This document shows positions 9,544 to 16,963 of a DNA stretch of 64,000 nt, piece after piece. Made by a program: the position numbers and the translations under genes. The stretch is from Hydrogenophaga sp. IBVHS1 (lineage in GTDB: Bacteria > Pseudomonadota > Gammaproteobacteria > Burkholderiales > Burkholderiaceae_C): contig NZ_NFUU01000001.1 of assembly GCF_002127265.1 (NCBI RefSeq), forward strand, positions 186,001-250,000, in the 5' to 3' direction. The notes beneath the pieces were generated by a model. That model was not told where the DNA came from, did no database searches, and saw only the letters and a program-made list of their open reading frames with translations. The stretch's first letter is position 1, and every line of letters starts with the position of its first letter.

Positions 9544-10059
9544 TCAATACGGTTTGAAGTAGTCGAAGGGTTCGAGGCAGGCGAGGCAGCGGTACATGGA
9601 CTTGCAGGCGGTGGAGCCAAAAGGCGATGTCTCGGTGGTGTGGGTCGAGCCGCATTGCGGGCAGGGCACGGCGTCGCGCGACAGGGCCTGGCGCGAAAAC
9701 TTCAGTACGTTGGTGCCCGCCTGGGCGTTGCTGCCGCACTGCGGTGGTGCGATACCGTAGGCGCGCAGCTTCTCCCGCGCACTCTCGCTCATCCAGTCGG
9801 TGGTCCACGCAGGTGCCAGCTGCGTGATCACTCGCGCCGAGTGGCCGGCGTTGGTGAGGGCCGCACGCACGTCGTCTTCGATCTGGCCCATGGCCGGGCA
9901 GCCGCTGTAGGTCGGCGTGATCACCACCTCGGGTGTGCCATCGGCGCCAGTGCGCACATCGCGCAGGATGCCGAGCTCGCGCAGGCTGATCACCGGAATC
10001 TCCGGATCGGCCAGGTCGGCGAGTGCATCCCAGATCTCGGCGTGCATGACGGGGTTCAC
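9544..10059 (-). CDS. paaD: phenylacetate-CoA oxygenase subunit PaaD
   Basis: A protein of 171 residues with an N-terminal MIP18/DUF59 Fe-S-assembly-like domain (DPEIPVISLRELGILRDV, with a later TYSGCPAM) and a C-terminal zinc-ribbon-like set of cysteines (VPCPQCGS ... CKSMYRCLAC). PaaD is needed for an active epoxidase complex and is thought to help mature its metal centres. GTG at 10059 overlaps the paaC stop by four bases; an in-frame ATG at 10047 is the alternative start and removes only four residues. Confidence 0.95.
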   Translation of the reverse strand: MNPVMHAEIWDALADLADPEIPVISLRELGILRDVRTGADGTPEVVITPTYSGCPAMGQIEDDVRAALTNAGHSARVITQLAPAWTTDWMSESAREKLRAYGIAPPQCGSNAQAGTNVLKFSRQALSRDAVPCPQCGSTHTTETSPFGSTACKSMYRCLACLEPFDYFKPY

Positions 10060-10907
10060 CAGACAGCGTGGGGGTGCGCGCGCGCCAGACTCTGCATCTC
10101 CGCGAGCAGGAAACCCATGTGCTCGGAGTGCACGCCGAGCTTGCCCTGGGGCACGTAGCCCCGCCCGGCGGGGCGTTGCAGGGTGGCTTCGTTCAGTGTG
10201 TCGTCCAGCAGCGCATTCCAGCTGGCCTGGAGGCTGGCCACGTCAACGCCAGTGCCGGTCTTTACCGCGAGCGTTTCGGCTTCGCTGCCGATCCAGAATT
10301 CCTGGGTATAGGGAAGCAGGTGTTCAAGGGAAGCCTGCGCGCGCGCGCGCGATTCCGCGGTGCCGTCGCCGAAGCGCACCAGCCAGTCGCTGGCATGGCG
10401 CAGGTGGTAGCGCGTCTCCTTGATGGATCGTGCGGCGATGGCGGCGAGCTGCGCGTCGGCAGACGACTGCAGCCGGTCCCACACCAGCACCATCAGCGCG
10501 CTGTAGAGAAAGTTGCGGGTGATGGTGGTTGCGTAGTCGCGGTCACCCGTTGCGGTGCCAGCGAGTGGTCCGCTGTGCGGCAGTTCAAGCAGCGTGTGGT
10601 TGCGGAACTCGGCCACATCGCGAAAGTAGGCCAGCGTGTCTTCGGTGATGCGGCCGTCCTGACGTGCGCCCTGCAGGTGCGCGAAACGCCGGGCCTGGTC
10701 TGCGTCGTCGTTGATCAGTGCGGCCGCGTGCTGGTAGAGCAGCCGCGCCTGGCCCAGCAGGTCCAGGCTGTTGTTCGCCAGCGCCAGATCTTCTTCGAGG
10801 ATCGGGCCGTGACCGCACCATTCGGCGTTGCGCTGACCCAGCACCAGCGCGTTGTCGGCCAGGTGCAGCAAGTAGTCGATCGGAGCGTGTGTCGGAGCTG
10901 CGACCAT
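10056..10907 (-). CDS. paaC: phenylacetyl-CoA epoxidase structural subunit PaaC
   Basis: A ferritin-like helical protein of 283 residues that forms the stable core of the epoxidase with PaaA. Recognisable stretches are LADNALVLGQRNAEWCGHGP, LGQARLLYQHAA and SIKETRYHLRHASDWLVRFGDGT. The ATG at 10907 overlaps the paaB stop by one base. A run of alternating G and C (about 10336-10351) lies inside the gene where it encodes Arg-Ala-Arg-Ala. The C-terminal part is somewhat longer than the roughly 250 residues of the E. coli protein. Confidence 0.95.
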   Translation of the reverse strand: MVAAPTHAPIDYLLHLADNALVLGQRNAEWCGHGPILEEDLALANNSLDLLGQARLLYQHAAALINDDADQARRFAHLQGARQDGRITEDTLAYFRDVAEFRNHTLLELPHSGPLAGTATGDRDYATTITRNFLYSALMVLVWDRLQSSADAQLAAIAARSIKETRYHLRHASDWLVRFGDGTAESRARAQASLEHLLPYTQEFWIGSEAETLAVKTGTGVDVASLQASWNALLDDTLNEATLQRPAGRGYVPQGKLGVHSEHMGFLLAEMQSLARAHPHAVW

Positions 10908-11209
10908 CACATGTGCCCCACTTTGTCCGGGATCTCGTAGAAGGTGGGGTGCCGATACACCTTGTCGGCAGCGGGATCGAAAAAGCTGTCCTTGCTGTCG
11001 GGCTCGCTGGCGGTGATGCTGCTGGACTGCACCACCCAGATGCTCACGCCTTCCTGGCGGCGCGTGTACACATCGCGTGCGAGGTGCAGCGCATGCTGCG
11101 CGTCGCTGGCGTGCAGGCTGCCGCAGTGCTTGTGTTCCAGGCCCTGCTTGCTGCGCACGAACACTTCCCAGAGCGGCCATTCCTTGAGAGCGCTGTTGAC
11201 GGTGTTCAT
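10907..11209 (-). CDS. paaB: phenylacetyl-CoA epoxidase subunit PaaB
   Basis: A small protein of 100 residues with the family pattern [20 protein letters not shown] near the N-terminus and the ending [11 protein letters not shown]. PaaB bridges PaaAC heterodimers and is required for activity. An ideal AAGGAGG precedes the ATG at 11209, which overlaps the paaA stop (ATGA). Confidence 0.96.
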   Translation of the reverse strand: MNTVNSALKEWPLWEVFVRSKQGLEHKHCGSLHASDAQHALHLARDVYTRRQEGVSIWVVQSSSITASEPDSKDSFFDPAADKVYRHPTFYEIPDKVGHM

Positions 11210-12228
11210 GCTGCCTCCTTCATGGCGCGTTCCTGTTGCTTGCGCGCATGCGCCAGGGCAGCCTCGCGCACCCAGGCGCCGTCGTCCCATGCCTTCACGC
11301 GCGTGGCCAGGCGCTCCTTGTTGCACGGGCCGTCGCCGTTCACCACGGCCCAGAACTCGTCCCAGTCGATCGGACCGTAGTCGTGGTGGCCGCGTTCTTC
11401 ATTCCACTTCAGGTCGGGATCGGGCAGCGTGACGCCGAGCACTTCAGCCTGCGGCACGGTTGCATCCACGAATTTCTGCCGCAGGTCGTCGTTGCTGATG
11501 CGCTTGATGCCCCAGCGCATGCCCTGCACGCTGTTGGGACTGTCCGCATCGGGCGGGCCGAACATCGCCAGACACTTCCACCACCAGCGGTTCACTGCGT
11601 CCTGCACCATGGCCTTCTGCTCGTCGGTGCCCTGCATCATCACCAGAAGGGCTTCGTAGCCCTGTCGCTGGTGAAAGCTCTCTTCCTTGCACACGCGGAT
11701 CATTGCGCGCGCGTAAGGGCCGAAGCTGCAACGGCACAGCGGAATCTGGTTCATGATCGCCGCGCCGTCCACCAGCCAGCCCACCACACCCACGTCGGCC
11801 CAAGTCAGGGTGGGGTAGTTGAAGATGGAGCTGTATTTGGCGCGGCCGCTGTGCAGTGCGTCGAACATCTGGTCGCGGCTGGTGCCCAGCGTTTCGGCGG
11901 CGCTGTAAAGGTAGAGGCCGTGGCCGCCTTCGTCCTGCACCTTTGCCACCAGGATGGCCTTGCGCTTGAGGCTGGGCGCGCGCGAGATCCAGTTGCCTTC
12001 GGGCAGCATGCCCACGATCTCACTGTGCGCGTGCTGGCTGATCTGGCGCACCAGCGTCTTGCGGTAGGCCTCGGGCATCCAGTCGCGCGGTTCGATCTTG
12101 CCGTCCGCATCGACGACCGCGTCGAAATGGGCTTGCAGCGCGGCGCTGGCGTCATCGAGCGGCACTGTCTTGAGAGCGGTGGACTTGCCGTCCGTCTGGT
12201 CCGGCACGTTGAACGACTGGGTGTACAT
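11206..12228 (-). CDS. paaA: phenylacetyl-CoA epoxidase catalytic subunit PaaA
   Basis: The di-iron monooxygenase subunit, 340 residues, that epoxidises the ring of phenylacetyl-CoA, the first step of aerobic phenylacetate breakdown. The two ExxH iron-binding motifs are visible as DEGGHGLY and [10 protein letters not shown], with the typical surrounding helices ([28 protein letters not shown]). The ATG at 12228 has AGGAGA upstream. It heads paaABCDE. The other phenylacetate genes (ligase, isomerase, ring-opening and beta-oxidation enzymes, regulator) are not in this window, so they must lie elsewhere if the pathway is complete. Confidence 0.97.
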   Translation of the reverse strand: MYTQSFNVPDQTDGKSTALKTVPLDDASAALQAHFDAVVDADGKIEPRDWMPEAYRKTLVRQISQHAHSEIVGMLPEGNWISRAPSLKRKAILVAKVQDEGGHGLYLYSAAETLGTSRDQMFDALHSGRAKYSSIFNYPTLTWADVGVVGWLVDGAAIMNQIPLCRCSFGPYARAMIRVCKEESFHQRQGYEALLVMMQGTDEQKAMVQDAVNRWWWKCLAMFGPPDADSPNSVQGMRWGIKRISNDDLRQKFVDATVPQAEVLGVTLPDPDLKWNEERGHHDYGPIDWDEFWAVVNGDGPCNKERLATRVKAWDDGAWVREAALAHARKQQERAMKEAA

Positions 12229-12265
12229 GGGGCGTCTCCTGCGCGGCATCGGTGCGCTTTCCGGC

Positions 12266-12300
12266 AGTATAGCCAGTTACCCGACCGAGCGGTCGGGTAA
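12266..12300 (-). promoter_or_regulatory. paaA promoter with TetR-type palindromic operator
   Basis: A perfect inverted repeat with 10-base arms (TTACCCGACC at 12277-12286, GGTCGGGTAA at 12291-12300) and a four-base centre lies upstream of paaA. On the minus strand TATACT (12271-12266) is a good -10 box and the palindrome covers the -35 position, so a bound repressor would block RNA polymerase. TetR-family PaaR repressors control paa genes in betaproteobacteria and recognise palindromes of this general type; assignment to PaaR is an inference. Confidence 0.7.
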
Positions 12301-12392
12301 TTTCTATGGCCTGAATGGGGGTTTGTCCGGAGCTGGCAACCGTTCGCACATTCGCTTACCGGGACCGCGCATGACGCCCGTAGAGTGGTCGC

Positions 12393-13028
12393 ATGCACGC
12401 ACCGCCCACACCTTTCATTCGCTTCCTCCGCTGCATTGCCACTGGTGCGACCTTTCTGGCCTTGGCCGCTTGCGGGGGCGGTGGGTCGGACACCGCGGCC
12501 CCAGCGTCCAGCGGCGTGAGCGGCGCGCCCAGCAGCGTCACGGGATCCTCGGGCGCCACCGGGACGCCGGGATTGCTGGCGCTGGACTCGGGAACCAGCT
12601 GCGGCCTGCCCGACTTCCAGAACAGCCTGATGCAGCAGATCAATGCCGCCCGCGCCACGGCCCGCACCTGTGGCAGCACTGCAATGCCGGCTGTGCCACC
12701 GCTGGCGTGGAACAACCGGCTTTTTTCCGCCGCGGCGCGCCACTCTGGCGACATGGCCACCAACAATTATTTCTCCCACACCGGCTTGAGCGGCAGCACG
12801 CCTGCGCAGCGCATCGCCGCCGAGGGCTACGCCTGGTCCTGGGCCGGGGAGAACATCGCCGCGGGCCAGCAGACCGCGACGGCCGTCATGAACGGCTGGC
12901 TGGCCAGCCCGGGGCATTGCGCCAACATCATGCGGGCCGAGTACCGCGATGTGGGTGTGAGCTGCGTTCAGCAGAACGGCAGCACCTACGGCAAATACTG
13001 GACCATGGCGCTGGCCCGGCCCCAGTAA
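12393..13028 (+). CDS. CAP/SCP-domain lipoprotein
   Basis: A secreted lipoprotein of 211 residues. The N-terminus has a signal peptide with lipobox LAAC (Cys27), then a Gly/Ser/Thr/Ala-rich linker to about residue 65, then a CAP (cysteine-rich secretory protein/PR-1 type) domain. CAP signatures are visible: MQQINAARATARTCG, AARHSGDMATNNYFSHTG, GENIAAGQ and GWLASPGHCANIM. Its histidines and glutamate match the conserved CAP cavity. The role of bacterial CAP proteins is poorly known. It is divergent from paaA and convergent with rlmJ. Confidence 0.88.
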   Translation: MHAPPTPFIRFLRCIATGATFLALAACGGGGSDTAAPASSGVSGAPSSVTGSSGATGTPGLLALDSGTSCGLPDFQNSLMQQINAARATARTCGSTAMPAVPPLAWNNRLFSAAARHSGDMATNNYFSHTGLSGSTPAQRIAAEGYAWSWAGENIAAGQQTATAVMNGWLASPGHCANIMRAEYRDVGVSCVQQNGSTYGKYWTMALARPQ

Positions 13029-13037
13029 GCCGTGAGC

Positions 13038-13955
13038 TCAGCCGCCGCCCGACTCGAGCGCCTGCGACTTGCCCCGACCGCGCCCAAGGTGGATCAGCAG
13101 CTGCGGCAGGGCTTCGGCCAGCACCGCCTTGAGCGTGTGCGGCGGGTTCACCACAAACATGCCGCTGGCCGTGAGGCCCGGCCGATCATCCGGTCCGTGG
13201 GTGGGATCCTGGCCGATCGCCAGCGTGGCATGAAGCCAGGGTCGTTGCGCCTGGTTGCACAGCGTTTTCAGGCGGCGTGGGAGATCGTGTGCCTCCGGCC
13301 GCGGGATCACCGGGTACCAGACCAGAAAAGTGCCGGTGGGAAAGCGCCGAATGCATTCTTGTATGCAGGCACTTACTTTCCCGTAGTCGCTTTTGATTTC
13401 GTAGCTCGGGTCGATGAGCACAAGCGCCCGCTTGGACCCGGTGGCGGACGGAGGCGGCGGCAGCAGGGGCTTGACACCCTCAAAACCATCTTCGCGCGCC
13501 ACGGCGATCTGGCGCCCGGCTTCAAGTTGGGCAATGTTGGCCGAGAGCGTGCGGCTGTCGGTGGGGTGCAGCTCGAACAGCTTGAGTCGATCGCGCGACT
13601 CAACGCGCATGAGCTGGTGAATGACGAAGGGCGACCCCGGGTAGACACGCAGCGTGCCAGAAGGGTTGTAGCTGGCGATCACGTCGAGGTAGTCGTCGAT
13701 GGCCGGCGCGGCCGCGGCGGGTTCCTTCCCAGCAGCGCGCAGGGCGGCCATGAGTTTGACCACGCCATCTTTCGCCTCGCCGCCGGTTTCGGTGTAGTCG
13801 CCATCCAGCCGGTACAGACCGGCGCCGGCGTGGGTGTCGATCAGCGTGATACCGGCGTCCTTCTGCATCAGATGGCGCAACGTGGCGATCAGGGTGAGGT
13901 GCTTGAGCACGTCGGCATGGTTGCCGGCGTGGAAGGCGTGGCGGTAGCTGAACAT
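13038..13955 (-). CDS. rlmJ: 23S rRNA (adenine(2030)-N6)-methyltransferase RlmJ
   Basis: A protein of 305 residues matching RlmJ from its first residues (MFSYRHAFHAGNHADVLKH), with the SAM-binding region IDTHAGAGLY and a catalytic motif IV reading LIDPSYE. Most RlmJ proteins have DPPYE, so the second proline is replaced by serine. It methylates A2030 of 23S rRNA. The ATG at 13955 is chosen by the conserved N-terminus; an open frame continues far upstream opposite rplM and rpsI but is not coding. It is divergent from rplM. Confidence 0.94.
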   Translation of the reverse strand: MFSYRHAFHAGNHADVLKHLTLIATLRHLMQKDAGITLIDTHAGAGLYRLDGDYTETGGEAKDGVVKLMAALRAAGKEPAAAAPAIDDYLDVIASYNPSGTLRVYPGSPFVIHQLMRVESRDRLKLFELHPTDSRTLSANIAQLEAGRQIAVAREDGFEGVKPLLPPPPSATGSKRALVLIDPSYEIKSDYGKVSACIQECIRRFPTGTFLVWYPVIPRPEAHDLPRRLKTLCNQAQRPWLHATLAIGQDPTHGPDDRPGLTASGMFVVNPPHTLKAVLAEALPQLLIHLGRGRGKSQALESGGG

Positions 13956-14007
13956 CGCCCGATGGTAGCGGTTTGGCCGCCCGATCTGACCGTTCAGGTG
14001 GCTGTGG

Positions 14008-14037
14008 TTGCCATCAAGCCCCGATATTTCGTACAAT
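14008..14037 (+). promoter_or_regulatory. rplM-rpsI promoter
   Basis: TTGCCA (14008-14013) and TACAAT (14032-14037) with 18 bases between them form a strong sigma-70-like promoter. The predicted start near 14044 gives an untranslated leader of about 120 bases before rplM. Confidence 0.72.
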
Positions 14038-14043
14038 CGAGGG

Positions 14044-14113
14044 CTTCGCAGCGATTTGCTGGCTCCGCGGCGAAGTATCCAAACCCCACCTAAGAGCGTT
14101 CCGTCAGAGAACG
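14044..14113 (+). promoter_or_regulatory. structured leader of rplM (candidate)
   Basis: Right after the predicted start, CTTCGC (14044-14049) can pair with GCGAAG (14070-14075), and CGTTC (14097-14101) with GAACG (14109-14113). Two hairpins ahead of a ribosomal-protein gene suggest autogenous control by L13 or S9, but the match to a known leader class is not established. Confidence 0.35.
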
Positions 14114-14162
14114 ACCGACCGTGGAAAAGAGCCGCCAGACCACCTCTTCCCAGAGAAAACTC

Positions 14163-14594
14163 ATGACCAAAACGTTCAGCGCCAAACCCGCTGACGTGAC
14201 GCACGAGTGGTTTGTGATTGACGCGACCGACAAGGTCCTCGGACGAGTAGCCAGTGAAGTTGCTCTCCGTTTGCGCGGCAAACACAAGGCCATTTACACG
14301 CCTCACGTCGATACCGGTGACTTCATCGTCATCATCAACGCAGCCAAGATCCGCGTCACGGGCAACAAAGCCCTCGACAAGGTGTACTACCGCCACTCGG
14401 GTTACCCCGGCGGTATCTACGGCACCAACTTCCGCGACATGCAGGCCAAGCACCCTGGCCGCGCACTCGAAAAGGCTGTCAAGGGCATGCTGCCCAAAGG
14501 CCCGCTCGGTTACGCCATGATCAAGAAGCTCAAGGTGTATGGCGGTGCAGAGCACCCGCACACCGCCCAACAGCCGCAAGTGCTGGAACTCTAA
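14163..14594 (+). CDS. rplM: 50S ribosomal protein L13
   Basis: Ribosomal protein of 143 residues, the usual length, with typical segments [34 protein letters not shown] and [12 protein letters not shown] at 14163 gives the standard N-terminus (MTKTFSAKP). It is the first gene of the rplM-rpsI unit; rpsI follows after 12 bases. Confidence 0.98.
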   Translation: MTKTFSAKPADVTHEWFVIDATDKVLGRVASEVALRLRGKHKAIYTPHVDTGDFIVIINAAKIRVTGNKALDKVYYRHSGYPGGIYGTNFRDMQAKHPGRALEKAVKGMLPKGPLGYAMIKKLKVYGGAEHPHTAQQPQVLEL

Positions 14595-14606
14595 AGGAGC
14601 CTTGAG

Positions 14607-14999
14607 ATGATTGGTGAATGGAACAATGGCACCGGCCGTCGCAAATCCAGCGTCGCCCGTGTGTTTCTGAAAAAAGGCAGTGGCCACATCACGGTCAATG
14701 GCAAGGACATCCAGGCCTACTTCGGCCGCGAGACCTCCATCATGATCGCCAAGCAGCCCCTGCTGCTGACCAACCATGCTGAAACCTTTGACATCCAGGT
14801 CAACGTGCACGGTGGCGGTGAATCTGGCCAGGCCGGTGCGGTGCGTCATGGCATCACCCGCGCGCTGATCGATTACGACGCAACGCTCAAGCCGGAACTG
14901 TCGCAAGCCGGTTTCGTCACGCGCGATGCCCGCGAAGTGGAACGGAAAAAAGTGGGTTTGCGTTCGGCTCGCCGTCGCAAGCAGTTCAGCAAGCGCTAA
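14607..14999 (+). CDS. rpsI: 30S ribosomal protein S9
   Basis: Ribosomal protein of 130 residues ending in the conserved basic tail RRRKQFSKR whose last residues reach the P-site tRNA. The N-terminus ([14 protein letters not shown]) is typical. AAAGGAG sits ahead of the ATG. A factor-independent terminator follows. Confidence 0.98.
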   Translation: MIGEWNNGTGRRKSSVARVFLKKGSGHITVNGKDIQAYFGRETSIMIAKQPLLLTNHAETFDIQVNVHGGGESGQAGAVRHGITRALIDYDATLKPELSQAGFVTRDAREVERKKVGLRSARRRKQFSKR

Positions 15000-15016
15000 G
15001 CGCCCTGAAACCCAGC

Positions 15017-15057
15017 AGAAACCGCCTTCAAGTCAAACTTGGGGCGGTTTTTGCTTT
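15017..15057 (+). terminator. intrinsic terminator after rpsI
   Basis: AAACCGCC (15019-15026) pairs with GGCGGTTT (15043-15050), with an inner AAGT/ACTT extension, and the stem runs into a T-rich tract ending near 15057. It is a clear terminator for rplM-rpsI. Confidence 0.85.
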
Positions 15058-15097
15058 CTGGGTCCGGGTTTCTTTTGCTTGCACTTGAAAGGTTTGA

Positions 15098-15805
15098 ATG
15101 CGTTTTCGCCTGTTGCGTAGAAGACTCACGGTGAGCGCACCGATGGTGTCCGTGCGCAGCAGGCTGCCCTTGCCCCTGCGCTGGTTGCTGGGTGCGATCG
15201 TGCTGGGGTTTTCGGGTGCACTGGCGGTGTGGGCCTTCGAGTTCGGCAAGGACATCGCGGGGCTCGACCGCCATGCCGCGCAGGAGTTGCAGCAGCTGCG
15301 CCGCGAGGTTCAGGTGCTGCGCGCCAACCTGAACGAGGCGCAGTCCGTGTCCAACACATCCGAAAGCCTGTTGATTGCGGAGCGCAGTGCGCAAGAGCAG
15401 CTCATGATGCAGATTCGCCAGCTGCAGACCGACAACCAGGCACTTCGCAGCGACCTGGGTTTCTTCGAGCGGCTGATTCCGGGTTCTGGTACCGATGCCT
15501 TGAGCATCCGCGGGTTGCAGGCCGAACGCGTGTCTGACACGCAGTTGCGCTGGCAGGTGCTCATGATGCAGGCGAGTAAGAATGCGCCCGACTTCAAGGG
15601 TGCGCTGGAGATCACCTTTGTCGGCACGCTCGCGGGCAAACCCTGGACCGCCACGCAGGCGCCCGCGCCGCAACCTGTGCTGATCAAGGGCTATCTGCGC
15701 ATGGAGGGGTTGGTGGACGTGCCGGCCCAGGCCGTGGTAAAAAATGTGACCGCCAAGATCCTGCAAGGCAGTTCGGTGAGGTCCATGCAAAGCTTCAACC
15801 TGTAA
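15098..15805 (+). CDS. single-pass membrane protein with coiled coil (DUF6776-like)
   Basis: A protein of 235 residues: basic N-terminus, one transmembrane helix (about 29-47, LLGAIVLGFSGALAVWAF), a coiled coil (about 60-120, rich in Leu, Gln and Glu) and a beta-rich C-terminal domain. The layout matches the DUF6776-type proteins found before bactofilin genes in Burkholderiales. The bactofilin gene follows after 19 bases, so it may be a membrane partner of that polymer; this is inferred from order only. A shorter start (MVSVRSRLP, residue 16) is possible. Confidence 0.75.
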   Translation: MRFRLLRRRLTVSAPMVSVRSRLPLPLRWLLGAIVLGFSGALAVWAFEFGKDIAGLDRHAAQELQQLRREVQVLRANLNEAQSVSNTSESLLIAERSAQEQLMMQIRQLQTDNQALRSDLGFFERLIPGSGTDALSIRGLQAERVSDTQLRWQVLMMQASKNAPDFKGALEITFVGTLAGKPWTATQAPAPQPVLIKGYLRMEGLVDVPAQAVVKNVTAKILQGSSVRSMQSFNL

Positions 15806-15824
15806 CCCTCGTCAGGAGTCATTC

Positions 15825-16223
15825 ATGTTCAACAAAAAAAGGCAGCCGCCCATCAAAAGCCTCATCGCTCAAGGCACGCGCATCGAAGGGCATGTGCTGT
15901 TTCACGACGGCTTGCGCATCGATGGCGAGGTGGTGGGCGACATTCGCGCCAGCGACGAGAAACCGAGCATTCTGGTGGTGAGCGAGGTGGCCACGGTGAT
16001 CGGACAGATCCACGCCGATCACGTCATCATCAACGGGCACGTCAAGGGCCCGGTGCTGGCTTTCGACCTGCTCGAACTGCAGCCCAAAGCGCGGATCGAA
16101 GGCGATGTGTCTTACAAGGCACTGGAAATGCACCAGGGCGCCACCATCAGCGGTCAGCTCAAACCCATGGCCGGGGGCGTCGAGGACAAACCCACACTGA
16201 AACTGGCGGCAAACAACGGTTGA
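15825..16223 (+). CDS. bactofilin (polymer-forming cytoskeletal protein)
   Basis: A protein of 132 residues built around the bactofilin right-handed beta-helix (about 12-115), seen as repeated short strands ending in glycine (IAQGTRIEGHV, LRIDGEVVGDI, VIINGHVKGPV, ARIEGDVSYKALEMHQGA). Bactofilins polymerise without nucleotide and position cell-wall or polar proteins. The neighbours fit an envelope role: a coiled-coil membrane protein before it and an M23 peptidase beyond erpA. Confidence 0.93.
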   Translation: MFNKKRQPPIKSLIAQGTRIEGHVLFHDGLRIDGEVVGDIRASDEKPSILVVSEVATVIGQIHADHVIINGHVKGPVLAFDLLELQPKARIEGDVSYKALEMHQGATISGQLKPMAGGVEDKPTLKLAANNG

Positions 16224-16334
16224 ACCCGCTGCGGGTCGATTTGCTTTAGCATGGCTCCTTGCCCGTGGGTGAATTGCACCCACCTTGATTCCGTGGCCCA
16301 TCTTGCGGCCACACCCCATCCCGAGAGGTGATCC
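16224..16334 (+). promoter_or_regulatory. structured leader of erpA (candidate)
   Basis: Between bactofilin and erpA are a small hairpin (ACCCG/CGGGT, 16224-16236) followed by T-rich sequence that may end the upstream message, then two clean stem-loops: GTGGGTG/CACCCAC (16265-16283, five-base loop) and GTGGCC/GGCCAC (16293-16312). The ribosome-binding site GAGAGGTG follows. The two stem-loops would sit in the 5' leader if transcription starts near 16255. Their role is unknown. Confidence 0.4.
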
Positions 16335-16700
16335 ATGAGTGCCGTGGCCGAAAACATCCAGACTGAAATGCCAGCGCCGCTGATCTTCACCGACAGCGCG
16401 GCGGCGAAAGTCGCCGAACTGGTGGCCGAAGAAGGCAATCCTGAACTGAAACTGCGCGTGTTCGTCCAGGGTGGAGGTTGCTCCGGCTTTCAGTACGGCT
16501 TCACCTTTGATGAAGTCGTCAACGAAGACGACACCACCATGAGCAAGAACGGCGTGTCCTTGCTCATCGACGCCATGAGCTACCAGTACCTCGTGGGTGC
16601 CGAGATCGACTACAAGGAAGATCTGGAAGGCGCACAGTTCGTGATCAAGAACCCGAACGCGTCCACCACCTGCGGTTGCGGATCCAGCTTCAGCGTTTAG
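16335..16700 (+). CDS. erpA: iron-sulfur cluster insertion protein ErpA
   Basis: An A-type Fe-S carrier of 121 residues that delivers clusters to apo-proteins. The three conserved cysteines are in [10 protein letters not shown] and CGCGSSF near the C-terminus. The FQYGF pattern and length favour ErpA over IscA. ATG at 16335 is preceded by GAGAGGTG. It is convergent with the M23 peptidase gene, separated by a large inverted repeat. Confidence 0.96.
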   Translation: MSAVAENIQTEMPAPLIFTDSAAAKVAELVAEEGNPELKLRVFVQGGGCSGFQYGFTFDEVVNEDDTTMSKNGVSLLIDAMSYQYLVGAEIDYKEDLEGAQFVIKNPNASTTCGCGSSFSV

Positions 16701-16703
16701 ATC

Positions 16704-16963
16704 GGTACTCCCCCCTGCGCCGCTGACGCGGCTTCCCCCCTCTCTGGCGCGACTTTGGCGCTTGGAAGGGGGACGATGCCTGTGGCCCGGCGGAGCCGGT
16801 TCCACGGCATCTCTGGACGGGGACACCCGCTCCGGAGAGGTGCGGGCTGATCGAGGGACAGCGAGGGTCCGGCTCCGCCGGCCCCAGCTGTCGTCCCCCT
16901 TCCAAGCGCCAAAGGCGCGCCAGAGAGGGGGGAAGCCGCGTCAGCGGCGCAGGGGGTGTTACC
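16704..16963. repeat. large imperfect inverted repeat, Comamonadaceae-type intergenic element
   Basis: Two arms of about 95 bases (16704-16799 and 16869-16963) are about 90 percent complementary and flank a 69-base centre. The arms begin with CCCCCTGCGCCGCTGACGCG and include TTTGGCGCTTGGAAGGGGGA. This C-rich block is familiar as a dispersed intergenic repeat of Comamonadaceae; here two copies lie head to head. The element fills the whole gap between the convergent erpA and M23 genes and touches the M23 stop codon. It could fold into a long hairpin and act as a two-way terminator. Confidence 0.85.

Noticed and set aside
10336..10351. Alternating GC run inside paaC
   Set aside because: Short dinucleotide run explained by Arg-Ala codons in a high-GC genome; the frame is intact.
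12263..12275. 13-mer GGCAGTATAGCCA also found at 18483-18495
   Set aside because: A shared 13-mer is expected by chance among 64 kb pairs. Both contain a TATACT -10-like box for minus-strand transcription, but no common operator surrounds them.
13956..14906. N-terminal extension of rlmJ opposite rplM and rpsI
   Set aside because: RlmJ begins with a conserved MFSYRHAFHAGNH at 13955; upstream sequence is antisense to ribosomal-protein genes.
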